64,000 bases of DNA from Streptomyces sp. SAT1 (GTDB lineage Bacteria; Actinomycetota; Actinomycetes; Streptomycetales; Streptomycetaceae), in NCBI RefSeq assembly GCF_001654495.1, contig NZ_CP015849.1:5683001-5747000 (forward strand). Reading direction: 5' to 3'. How positions within the stretch are numbered: the stretch's first letter is position 1; every line of letters starts with the position of its first letter. The notes beneath the pieces are model-generated. The model was given only the letters and a program-made list of their open reading frames with translations. It searched no databases and was not told the DNA's origin. This document shows positions 54,101 through 61,556 of this stretch, piece by piece. The position numbers were made by a program, and so were the translations under genes.

Positions 54101-54752
54101 GTCCGCGCAGTTTGTCCTCCATCCGCGCGGCGGTCGCGACGAGTTCGTCCCAGGGGACCTCCAGTGGCTTGCCGCCCGAGGCCGCGGCTCGTCCGAGGGC
54201 GTGTCCGGCGCTCTCCTCGGCGGGCAGTTCCTCGGGGAGCACCACCGAGGTCCATGCCTGGCCCTCCAGGAAGCGCCAGCCGCCGGGCTCGGCCAGCGGC
54301 AGTGTCCGTGTCCGGTACGGCGGGGCGTCGGCCAGCGCACGGGCGTAGACGGCCCATCGGCCGTGCGCCACCGACACGTTCCGGCGCCGGGGCGGGTCGT
54401 CCCTGCTGTCGAGGTCGTATCCGCGCAGCTCGGGCGGGAGAGACAGATAGGCGTCGAGGGACTGGGCCCAGATCCGGCGCCGCCGCAGGGGCCACAGCAG
54501 GTGCCGCCCGATCCGCAGCATGCGCTGCTGCTCGGGTGTGCGGGCGTGGCCGAGCGCGGAGGCGAAGGGATACCCGCCGAAGAGGGTCCACCCCGCCTGG
54601 GCGGGATGGCCCGGCAGCAGGCGCTCCACCAGGTGGAGCCCGAGTTCGACCTCGCACAGCCGGGACGCGGCGAGCTCCGGATCGGCATCGTCCGCGAAGT
54701 GGGGAAGAAACTCCGGGATGAGGTCGCCGCGCCACTGCTCGCGGTCACGCAT
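51177..54752 (-). CDS. DinG/XPD-like Fe-S superfamily 2 helicase of the pPIWI_RE module, 1191 aa
   Basis: Walker A GMVGAGKST is at residues 262-270 and the DEAD box (IIVDEADRV) at about 468-475. Four cysteines at 354, 375, 412 and 418 between motifs I and II fit the 4Fe-4S domain of DinG/XPD helicases. Motif VI is WQVIGRLVRGG near residue 1100. The 260-residue N-terminal region and the C-terminal tail correspond to the Z and Y type domains of pPIWI_RE helicases. A flexible acidic insertion (DADTDAADTPDRP) lies near 570. It overlaps the REase gene by 8 bases, and 44 bases separate it from the pPIWI_RE ATG. It should unwind DNA or R-loops for the PIWI protein. Confidence 0.8.
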   Translation of the reverse strand: MRDREQWRGDLIPEFLPHFADDADPELAASRLCEVELGLHLVERLLPGHPAQAGWTLFGGYPFASALGHARTPEQQRMLRIGRHLLWPLRRRRIWAQSLDAYLSLPPELRGYDLDSRDDPPRRRNVSVAHGRWAVYARALADAPPYRTRTLPLAEPGGWRFLEGQAWTSVVLPEELPAEESAGHALGRAAASGGKPLEVPWDELVATAARMEDKLRGPGNPDGGDWRRRLERVELFVRDAASDDFAPERKMLRVDRMLHLLGMVGAGKSTLRDILAVWAATDHKRVTLVVGDVAEALHLTSLFSALGLRAAPVLGATTREQHLQRTHRRLAAQDDGTSLLTHDALSFDYLSTACPLDALRGVEAAEPLAHRDAPCTQLFPPKRRAPRRPLTALAVDESEHGQAPNLRKRHGCPLWNRCPRHHGTRELVTADIWIATPAALVHSAVPAHQNEERIRFLELACRRSDLIIVDEADRVQMQLDTMFAPAAVLTGRAPNSWLDEIHRHKIDELARGGRIQLSDSIVMQWTAALHTVTVAADRIYHMLLRHKSLRSWVESDYFSSWTLQYKLVAEWFGSPSDADTDAADTPDRPTPEWDEEIGRIADEDDEAEAAEARRPDVPGPAGDTGREGVMAVLDAFRDDPLGDREHDDPRADALVRLTRQLLHTMRPRNARRLVERELLALAGDAVSRARSSVSEQVLRFEFTLLLSALHTRLDQLTEMWPRIEAALNFEASSNVLSRRPPEDYRPLVPESPMGNILGFQFLPENADLGRLRSGELRFFRCAGSGRELLLHLPDLTLADGLPGPNVLLMSGTSWAGRSTRFHVLTEVGALLKPPPAEREAIKRTVFNTCFLTGPDGRPLRLSGAKPHLRPLVLEHMLDQLARRTADGRPSVFERELAALDDDERRGRLLVLTGSYDEARRAADILNRIPRWAGKVCRLVSDDAEQEHEWQSGPDGVLDGGAVVALRRGDVANFASTGTQILVAPLLAVERGHNILDRGVAAIGSVFFLARPHPRPDDIALAVQAVNDWVARMQRDGGFDEFVRAQPGLDEAGAEFRTRARARWRYLLNHPLAWSRLSEDEKISFTWDQLVVIWQVIGRLVRGGVPARVVFVDAPFATRAAGRKKLPDTWHTSLLLAMRHVLDPYLAPSPGDAATAGGTPVTALDRALVKALYEPLHAALAGIVPSGPEPRG

Positions 54753-55923
54753 GGTGGTGCTCCGGTCGGTCGTCGCCCACGGACTGGCCGCGGGCCTCTT
54801 CGAGAGCGGCGCGCACCCTCGCCATGAACTGCCGGTGGCTGACCACGGTCGTGCGTTCCCGCACGTCGGGATCCATGAAGCGGCGGACGACGCCCACATA
54901 GTCCCGGCGCAGAGCTGTCCTGTGGTCGGGGACGACCAGGAACGCCCGGTCGTACGGCGGCCTGCCCGGCAGGAGCATGGCGTTGCGTCCGAGCAGCGCA
55001 GGATTCGCCCAGTCCTTGACGTCCACGGCCCACACCCGCCCGTCCGGCAGGGTGATCCGCACGTCGTACGCGTCGTAGTCCGGCCACAGCTCGGGGGTGA
55101 GGCCGAGGCGAGCGAGAGCGCGCTCCAGGCGGAGCTCGGCGAAGCCCGGAGCGGTGACGAACAGGCGCAGCGGCCTGGTGAGCAGCAGTACGCCGCCGCC
55201 CTCGGTCTCCTCGTACGCGTGGCCCACGGGAGCGTCCCCCTTGTGCCGGCAGCGCGCGTTCTCGCACCACCAGCCACCGTCCCGCATCGGCGCGAGCAGG
55301 GTCCGGCAGCGTCGGCACAAGGTGAACCGGCCGCCCCGTACCCACCCGACGGGGGCGGGCAGGTAGATCTGCTGGAGGAGCCCGTCCAGTGGGGTGAAGG
55401 CCGGTTCCAGCGCGATCTCGGCGGCCTTGTCCCGGGTGAGCACGGGGTGTTCGACTAGCAGGCGCCGGAAGGCGGCATAGCTCGCGGGGGCGTTCGCGAG
55501 GCGGCAGCGGTCCATCGCCAGGGCGATCAGGGCGCGGTCGATCTGTTCGGTGGCCGAGTCCGGCCGGTCCACGGCCCACTCGTAGCACAGGTCGGTGGGT
55601 ACGCAGGCGTCCTTGTCGATCAGCCTGTCCTCCGGGGCGGCCAGACCGTCGGGGAGGTCGAGCGGCCATTCCGTCACGGGGCGCCGGCGGCACCAGATGA
55701 GCAGGTCACTGACGCTCAGGGGCGGGTCGGCGCCGCGCAGCAGACAGGCCAGCGCGGTGCGGTCGAGGGCTCGTTGCGCCTCGGCCGGATACGGGAGGGT
55801 GAAGGTGCCCAGCCCGGTCAGGGCGTCCAGGTCGAGGACGGCGGTCGCCACGGTGCGCAGCAGGGTGAGTCCGTCGTGCGGGACGAGGGGGGAGCGGGCG
55901 GCGCCCGCGGCGGTGCGCGTCAC
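54745..55923 (-). CDS. PD-(D/E)XK restriction-endonuclease-like protein of the pPIWI_RE module (REase), 392 aa
   Basis: The C-terminal half has the nuclease core: PDYDAYDVRITLPDG gives the Asp, and VWAVDVKDWANP the D-x-K near residue 298, followed by a helix-strand tail. A four-Cys zinc ribbon (C-R-R-C...C-E-N-A-R-C) occupies about 203-228. The N-terminal part is helical and not recognised. Zinc ribbon plus this REase fold match the third gene of pPIWI_RE islands. GTG 55923 overlaps the previous stop (GTGA). Confidence 0.75.
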   Translation of the reverse strand: MTRTAAGAARSPLVPHDGLTLLRTVATAVLDLDALTGLGTFTLPYPAEAQRALDRTALACLLRGADPPLSVSDLLIWCRRRPVTEWPLDLPDGLAAPEDRLIDKDACVPTDLCYEWAVDRPDSATEQIDRALIALAMDRCRLANAPASYAAFRRLLVEHPVLTRDKAAEIALEPAFTPLDGLLQQIYLPAPVGWVRGGRFTLCRRCRTLLAPMRDGGWWCENARCRHKGDAPVGHAYEETEGGGVLLLTRPLRLFVTAPGFAELRLERALARLGLTPELWPDYDAYDVRITLPDGRVWAVDVKDWANPALLGRNAMLLPGRPPYDRAFLVVPDHRTALRRDYVGVVRRFMDPDVRERTTVVSHRQFMARVRAALEEARGQSVGDDRPEHHHA

Positions 55924-57587
55924 CGCGGCTCCCCGAAGGCGGACGCACCCGAGGACGGTGGTGCGGCCGGGCACCAACGGGCCACCTCGCAGCGGGCGCA
56001 GTGCTTGCCCGGCTTCGGTGCCGAGGTGGCGTCCCGGTGCCACGGGGCGGCGAGGCCGCGGATCACCCGCCGGGCGGTCGCGACCCGGTCGGTCTGGCGG
56101 GGCGAGACGAGTTCCAGGTCGGAGCCGGTCGGCCGCAGGACCTCCACCTCGACGCGCGAGCGGCGCACGTCGCCGCCGAACACGCCCTCGGCCAGCAGCA
56201 CCAGAGCGAGCGCCGCCTGCGGGTACCGCTCCAGGACGTCCTCGCCACCGCGCGGCGTGCGGTACTTGGTGCTCTTGATCTCCCGCCACACCACCGCTCC
56301 GCCGCTGCGGTAGACGAGATCGGGCTTGGTGACGAGCACGACGTCGGCCTCCGGATCCCGGAAGGTGAAGAGCCGTTCCGCGATCACCGGCGCTTCCGGA
56401 TCGGCGTGCCGCAGCGGGCACACGGCGGCATGGCGGCCGATCAGCCGGGCCCCAAGTTCGGCGTCGGCGCCGGTCAGGTGCCAGCCGTCGGCCGCCCAGT
56501 CCGTCGGGTCGGCGGGCGCGTCGGCGGGTGTGCAGGGGCGCCGGGGCGTCCGTTCGTGCAGGCGCTGGAGCCAGGCGTGCACGGCGTGCCCCCGTGTCAC
56601 GTGGCGGTCGTGCTCACGGCTCTCGTCGTACGGCAGGTGGAGGCGCCGCAGATGCTCCTGGGCCGGGCACTTCGCGTACCTGCGCAGATCCGTGACGGAC
56701 AGGGTGCGGCGGGGGCGGGAGACATCCGCGATGCCGAGGACGCCGGAGGCACGGGGCAGGTCGGGGCAGGAGGCGGCCAGCCGGCAGGCCGCGCAGCCGG
56801 GCCCCGGACGCCGGTGCACGGCGTCGACGGTGGCCCGCAGCCGGGGTGCGGCGAGCCGTCGGTACGCGGCGTCCGCCTCCTCGGGAGTCCCGTCGAACAG
56901 CGGTTCACCGACCGAGCCGTCCAGGCACCCGATCTCCACGACCCGGATCCGCCGGGGCGCGGCGACGCCCTGCACCTCGTGCTCGTCCCCCCACCGGGCG
57001 GGCTCCGCCGCACGGCCGCCGTACGCGGAGACGTACGCCGCCATGGCGGTCTCCGCCGGATCCCGCTCGGCCCGTCGGCGTCCTCCGCGGTGCACGGACC
57101 CGAACCGGAGGAGCCGCAACTCGCACACCGTCCGCTCCCGGTCGGCGTAACACCGCCCCCACGCCCGGAGTTCGTACACCGTGCGACCACCACCGGAGCC
57201 GGCCGGTGTACGTGTCTGCCTGACCCAGTACTTGGGGTCCGGCAGCAGCCGCCCCTCCGGATCCAGCGATTCCGCCGCGGCCCGGTACTGCGCCGCGGCA
57301 TGCTCGGCAAAGCGCTCCAGACCCGGGTGCGAGGGGCGCACCCGGGCCGGATCGTCGCGGATCCGGCCGAACTCCAGGAGATCGAGTCTGCGCATCACGG
57401 GGGCGAGGGCGAATGTCTCCAGGTCGTCCGGCTTGTACGGAGTGCGGTGCGCGGCTCGAAGACGGGGCCGGGCCTTGACGGCACGCAGTGTGGGGCAGTC
57501 CTCCGCCCCCTCCTTCGCGCCTCCGGCGAACACCCTGATCAAGCGCGGGTCACCGGTGAGTCCTTCGGGCAGCGGCCAGTCGGTCAC
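55920..57587 (-). CDS. RecB/Cas4-like PD-(D/E)XK nuclease with two cysteine staples, 555 aa
   Basis: The C-terminal half (about 300-555) is RecB/Cas4-like: CPAQEHLRR (Cys 306), RGHAVHAWLQRLHE (His), TKPDLVYR, VVWREIKSTKY (E-x-K) and CARCEVARWC (529-538), giving the C-x-n-C-x2-C-x5-C Fe-S staple. The N-terminal half repeats the cysteine pattern (C31, then GCAACRLAASC near 262-270) but the catalytic residues are unclear, so it looks like a degenerate duplicate. It is the first gene of the operon. GTG 57587 has AGGAGA. It is not part of the classical three-gene pPIWI_RE set and may process ends or load guides. Confidence 0.78.
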   Translation of the reverse strand: MTDWPLPEGLTGDPRLIRVFAGGAKEGAEDCPTLRAVKARPRLRAAHRTPYKPDDLETFALAPVMRRLDLLEFGRIRDDPARVRPSHPGLERFAEHAAAQYRAAAESLDPEGRLLPDPKYWVRQTRTPAGSGGGRTVYELRAWGRCYADRERTVCELRLLRFGSVHRGGRRRAERDPAETAMAAYVSAYGGRAAEPARWGDEHEVQGVAAPRRIRVVEIGCLDGSVGEPLFDGTPEEADAAYRRLAAPRLRATVDAVHRRPGPGCAACRLAASCPDLPRASGVLGIADVSRPRRTLSVTDLRRYAKCPAQEHLRRLHLPYDESREHDRHVTRGHAVHAWLQRLHERTPRRPCTPADAPADPTDWAADGWHLTGADAELGARLIGRHAAVCPLRHADPEAPVIAERLFTFRDPEADVVLVTKPDLVYRSGGAVVWREIKSTKYRTPRGGEDVLERYPQAALALVLLAEGVFGGDVRRSRVEVEVLRPTGSDLELVSPRQTDRVATARRVIRGLAAPWHRDATSAPKPGKHCARCEVARWCPAAPPSSGASAFGEPR

Positions 57588-57695
57588 TCTTTCTCCTCAT
57601 CTGTTCCCCTGTGAACAACATTCACGGGATGCTACTCACTGCTACCATCCGTGTACGGACGTTCCGTCAGATCCGAGGCGCAGGGCGGTTCTCAG
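57588..57695. promoter_or_regulatory. divergent promoter region, nuclease operon / kinase
   Basis: These 108 bases hold an imperfect inverted repeat (TCCC-ct-GTGAA, 5 bases, TTCAC-GGGA) around 57606-57630 that could be an operator shared by both directions, and a TACCAT -10-like element at about 57643. Confidence 0.35.
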
Positions 57696-59021
57696 GTGGG
57701 TTCGCAGAACGATGTCATCGCCGGGCAGTACCACCTGGTGAACCGGCTGGGGTACGGCGGGATGGGCGAGGTGTACCTGGCCCACGACCTGAACCTGGAC
57801 CGGCAGGTGGCGGTCAAGCTGGTGCTCCCGAACAACATCGAACGGGAGGAGCGCCGTCACCGGGACCGCTTCAGGCGGGAGGCCAGGACGACCGGCAGAC
57901 TCGGCCGTTCCCGGCACTTCCCCCAGGTGCATGCCTTCGGTGAGCACGAGGGAGAGCCCTTCCTCGTCATGGAGTTCATCGAGGGCCCCACCCTGGAGAA
58001 GCTGGCCGGGAGGCAGCACCCGCTGCCGTTCCGCGGCGTCGTCGCGATCCTGGCCCAGCTCGCCACCGGCCTGGCCTGGCTGCACGACGCCGGACTCGTG
58101 CACCGCGACCTCAAGCCGTCCAACGTCATGATCGCGTCGGGCGGTGTCGTCAAGGTGATGGATCTCGGCCTCGTCTTCCTCACCGACCCTTTCGCGACGC
58201 GGCTCACCACCACGGGTGCGGCGACCCCGGGCACCGTGGCCTATATGGCCCCCGAGCAGCTGACCGAGGGGCGCGCCGAGCCGCGCAGCGACCTCTACTC
58301 GGTCGGCTGCATCATGTTCGAACTCATCGCCGGGGAGTCCCTCTTCGAGGCGGAGACCATGCATGCGATGGCCCGCTGCCACACCGACGAGCCGCCGCGC
58401 AGGATCGCGGACGTACGCCCGCAGACACCGCCGTGGCTGGCCGAGACCGTCGACCGGCTGCTGTGCAAGGACCCGGATCTGCGGCCGGGCGACGCACGGG
58501 CGCTGTTCGACCTGATCCGGCCGCACCTGGCGATCCTCGAATCGGCCGGCTGCCCCGGACTCGGGGACTACGACCCGACCCTGCCGTGGGTGAAGCCGTG
58601 CTCTCCGCCGCCCCTGCCGAAGAAGTCCCCGTCGGACGTGCGACGTCGGCAGGGCTCCGGCCTCGACGACCTGGCGCGCCGCCAGAAGCGCAACGCGGAA
58701 CTGCGGCGGGACGATCTTCCCCGCATCCGCGCCGAGGCCGGCACGTTCGCGAGGGACGGCGATCTGCGCGGGGCCGTCCATCTGATCGACCAGTGCCTCG
58801 ACAGCGCGGTGGGCCGCTTCGGCCGTATCGAGTCGGGTGTCGTACGGCTGCGCATCGACCGGGCCGGGCTGCTGCGCGAAGAGGGACTGCCGCAGGACGC
58901 GCACTCCGCGTACATCGAGGTGCGCCCTGACGCCGTACGGGCCTTCGGGGAGCCGAGTCCGGAGGTCCGGGAGATCGACGAGGGCATCGAACGGTGCGCG
59001 CAGGACGGCGGGCCGCACTGA
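57696..59021 (+). CDS. soluble serine/threonine protein kinase, 441 aa
   Basis: This is a Hanks-type kinase: glycine loop LGYGGMGEVYLA, VAVKLV Lys, HRDLKPSN catalytic loop near residue 135, D-L-G in place of DFG, and the APE-type segment YMAPEQLTEG. Unlike typical actinobacterial Pkn proteins it has no transmembrane segment or PASTA repeats. The C-terminal about 150 residues (NAELRRDDLPRIRAEAGTFA onwards) are helical and TPR-like. GTG 57696 is chosen; GTG 57651 is possible. It faces away from the pPIWI_RE operon and is followed at 121 bases by the methylase gene. Kinases of this sort accompany phage-defence loci such as Pgl/BREX type 2. Confidence 0.85.
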   Translation: MGSQNDVIAGQYHLVNRLGYGGMGEVYLAHDLNLDRQVAVKLVLPNNIEREERRHRDRFRREARTTGRLGRSRHFPQVHAFGEHEGEPFLVMEFIEGPTLEKLAGRQHPLPFRGVVAILAQLATGLAWLHDAGLVHRDLKPSNVMIASGGVVKVMDLGLVFLTDPFATRLTTTGAATPGTVAYMAPEQLTEGRAEPRSDLYSVGCIMFELIAGESLFEAETMHAMARCHTDEPPRRIADVRPQTPPWLAETVDRLLCKDPDLRPGDARALFDLIRPHLAILESAGCPGLGDYDPTLPWVKPCSPPPLPKKSPSDVRRRQGSGLDDLARRQKRNAELRRDDLPRIRAEAGTFARDGDLRGAVHLIDQCLDSAVGRFGRIESGVVRLRIDRAGLLREEGLPQDAHSAYIEVRPDAVRAFGEPSPEVREIDEGIERCAQDGGPH

Positions 59022-59142
59022 CCGGGACGGCCCGAGCCGGGCGGAGGTCTCCGCCGGACCGCGCGGGACCCGGCCGCCCGGTGGAACGCCGGTACGCTTC
59101 ACGTCTTCCCCGAGGGACACGGCGGGACGCAGGGAGACAGGC

Positions 59143-61242
59143 GTGGCAGAAGAACCGACCACGGTGACGGCCACCGGCATCGCCAGGATCGCGGGGGTCG
59201 GCCGGCCCGCAGTGAGCAACTGGCGCCGCCGGCACCGGGACTTCCCCCAGCCGGTCGCCGGGACGTCCGCCAGTCCCGCCTTCGACCTGCGCGAAGTGGA
59301 GCAGTGGCTCGACCGGCAGGGAAAACTCCGCGTCCTCGCACCGCTCGACCGCCTCACCCGGTGCGCCGAGACGTTCGGCGCGGCGGGACGGCCCGCGGAG
59401 GCCCTCTCCCTGGCCGGGCTGGCACTGTTGACCGCACCCGCCGGGGCGCCCACCCCGGACCGGCTCGGCGACGCGGTACGGGCGATCGTGTCGCCCCGGC
59501 ATGCCGGCCTCCTCCTGACCGGGCTGCCCCACGCGTGGTCGGCGGCCCAGCGGGAACTCCTCGAAGCCGCCCGGCTGGTGGCGCGCGTGGAGGATCGCGT
59601 CCGCGTCCTGGAGCACCTCCACTCGTGGTACGCGACGGCCCGGGGTACGGCGGGGCTGTCCGACGTCCCCACCGCCCTGGCCGCTCTGATGCTGGACCTC
59701 ACCGGCCCCGCGGACTCGGTCCTCGACAGCGCCTGCGGAACCGGTACGTTCCTGCGTCCCGCCATCGAGGGGACTCCGCCCGGCGGGCCGCCACGGATCC
59801 TGGGACGGGACCGCCGTCCCGAGTACGTGCGCATCGCGCTCCTTCGTCTTCTGCTGCTTCGTACGCGGGCCGGGGCCGGCCCGGAGGCCGACGGACGGCT
59901 GCGTCTGGGGGTGGGCGGTCCGTTCCCGGAGGACGCCTTCGCCGATGAGACCGTCGATGCCGTCGTCGGCGGCCCTCCGCACGGCCTCCAGGACTGGGGC
60001 CACGGTCGGCTCGCCCTTGGCTCCCGGTGGCCGTACGGGGGTCCTCCGCCGCGTTCCGAGCCGGAACTCGCCTGGGTGCAACAGGTGTTGTGGCACCTCA
60101 GGCCCGGCGGCCGAGCCGCCCTGCTCATGCCCCCGGCCGTGGCCGGACGGTCCACGGGGCGCCGGATCCGCAGCGAGCTCGTCCGGCGCGGTGTGCTCCG
60201 GGCCGTCGTCGGACTGCCCCCGACGACGGCAGTCGGGAACAGCAACGGCGCCCACCTGTGGGTACTGCGGCGTCCGGACGCTTCCGGCGTCCCGGACACG
60301 GGGGTCCTGTTCGTGACCGGCGAGGCCGTGCGCGGAGACCGGCACGCGTCGCCGGGCGACCCCTTCGACGTGCTGCGCCGGCGAGTCGGGGACCTCTGGA
60401 CCGGCCACCGCACCGGGCGCGCGGCGTCCGGCCCCGAACGGGTCATCGCCCGACGCGTACCGCGGGCCGAGCTGCTCGACGAGGACGCCGACCTCACTCC
60501 GCGACGTCATGTGCCGGGGCAGGACGGGGCGTACACGCTCGACGCCGTGCTGAGGATGCCCGCCGCGCTGGAGGCCAGACTCGCCTCGCTCCGCGTCGCG
60601 TTACCACGGCCGGACCGCGCTCCTCGGCCCGATCCGGAGGCCGTGTCCACGGCGACGCTGGGAGAACTCTCGCGGACCGGAGCCCTCACCCTGCACCGCC
60701 ACCCGGCCCGTGCCGCGGGCCGGGACTCTCCCGGCACCGACCGGCTGGAGCCGGCCCTCACAGGACAGGACGTCGCCACCGGGCGACCCGCTAGCGGATC
60801 CGTCCCCGTACGCCCCGGCACCGAGTCGGCCGCCCGGGTACAGGCCCACGACATCCTCGTCCCGTCGCTCGCCGGAGACCTGGTGGCCAAGGTCGCGACG
60901 GACGAGCAGATCGGGGCCCGGCTCGGCCCCGGCGTACACGCCGTACGCGTCGACCGGGACCTTCTCGACCCGTGGTTCGTGGCGGGCGCCGTCACCCACC
61001 CCGACAACGCGGCGAGAGCCGCGCGTACGTCCGTCACCGCGAGCGGTGCCCCGCGTATCGACGTGAAACGGCTGCGCCTTCCGCTCCTGCCGGTCGACGT
61101 GCAGCGCCGCCGGGGCAGCGTACTGCGCGGTCTCGACCGATGGGGGGCGGAGCTGACGCGTACCGCCGAGGCCGGACAGGCGCTCGCCCGAGCCTTCACC
61201 GCGGCTCTGATCGACGGAAAGCTCGCGGCGCCGGACGACTGA
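59143..61242 (+). CDS. N6-adenine DNA methylase-like protein with fused HTH and specificity domain, 699 aa
   Basis: Order of parts: an N-terminal HTH (IARIAGVGRPAVSNWRRRH, residues about 7-55), a gamma-type methylase core with SAM motif LDSACGTGTFL (about 192-202), then a HsdS-like target-recognition region (DILVPSLAGDLVAKVATDEQ, AVRVDRDLLDPWFVAGAV, RIDVKRLRLPLLPVDVQRR). The catalytic [N/D/S]-P-P-[Y/F] motif reads G-G-P-P-H-G near residue 277, so activity is uncertain. GTG 59143 has AGGGAGA. It could protect self DNA or act as a DNA-recognition module for the neighbouring kinase and nucleases. Confidence 0.82.
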   Translation: MAEEPTTVTATGIARIAGVGRPAVSNWRRRHRDFPQPVAGTSASPAFDLREVEQWLDRQGKLRVLAPLDRLTRCAETFGAAGRPAEALSLAGLALLTAPAGAPTPDRLGDAVRAIVSPRHAGLLLTGLPHAWSAAQRELLEAARLVARVEDRVRVLEHLHSWYATARGTAGLSDVPTALAALMLDLTGPADSVLDSACGTGTFLRPAIEGTPPGGPPRILGRDRRPEYVRIALLRLLLLRTRAGAGPEADGRLRLGVGGPFPEDAFADETVDAVVGGPPHGLQDWGHGRLALGSRWPYGGPPPRSEPELAWVQQVLWHLRPGGRAALLMPPAVAGRSTGRRIRSELVRRGVLRAVVGLPPTTAVGNSNGAHLWVLRRPDASGVPDTGVLFVTGEAVRGDRHASPGDPFDVLRRRVGDLWTGHRTGRAASGPERVIARRVPRAELLDEDADLTPRRHVPGQDGAYTLDAVLRMPAALEARLASLRVALPRPDRAPRPDPEAVSTATLGELSRTGALTLHRHPARAAGRDSPGTDRLEPALTGQDVATGRPASGSVPVRPGTESAARVQAHDILVPSLAGDLVAKVATDEQIGARLGPGVHAVRVDRDLLDPWFVAGAVTHPDNAARAARTSVTASGAPRIDVKRLRLPLLPVDVQRRRGSVLRGLDRWGAELTRTAEAGQALARAFTAALIDGKLAAPDD

Positions 61243-61274
61243 TCCGGTCGTGCGGGACGGCCGACCGGGCCGGG

Positions 61275-61556
61275 TCATGGCAGGGTGGCGTTCCGCTGTG
61301 ACTCCGGGACGGTGTCGAGATCCACGGCGTACATGGGCCGTTCGTCGATACCGAGCAGGCGCATCAGCTCGGCTGTCGGGATCCGGTACTGGCGTCCGAC
61401 CCGCATGATGGAACAGGGAAACGTCCCCTCGTAGACGAGCCGGTACGCGGTCCCCCGGCAGATGCCGAGCGCTCGTGCGGCCGTTCGCAGGTCCACCGTG
61501 ACCGGCAGTTCGAAGATCTCGGTGAAGCCGAGCTGACGTGACAGCGCCTGCTTCAT
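61275..61556 (-). CDS. small HTH DNA-binding protein (excisionase/AlpA-like), 93 aa
   Basis: The segment DLRTAARALGICRGTAYRLV followed by CSIMRVGRQYRIPTAELMRL is a MerR/Xis-like winged helix with the usual V-G-R-x-Y-R-I-P wing. It may regulate transcription or serve as an excision factor of a mobile element. It overlaps the upstream gene by ATGA, so the two are co-translated. It converges on the methylase gene with a 32-base gap. No integrase is adjacent. Confidence 0.8.
   Translation of the reverse strand: MKQALSRQLGFTEIFELPVTVDLRTAARALGICRGTAYRLVYEGTFPCSIMRVGRQYRIPTAELMRLLGIDERPMYAVDLDTVPESQRNATLP

Noticed and set aside
48232..61242. Assignment of the whole region to a Pgl/BREX type 2 system
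   Set aside because: Only kinase and methylase resemble PglW and PglX; no PglZ, BrxC/PglY or BrxL-like gene is present, while PIWI, helicase and REase fit pPIWI_RE better.
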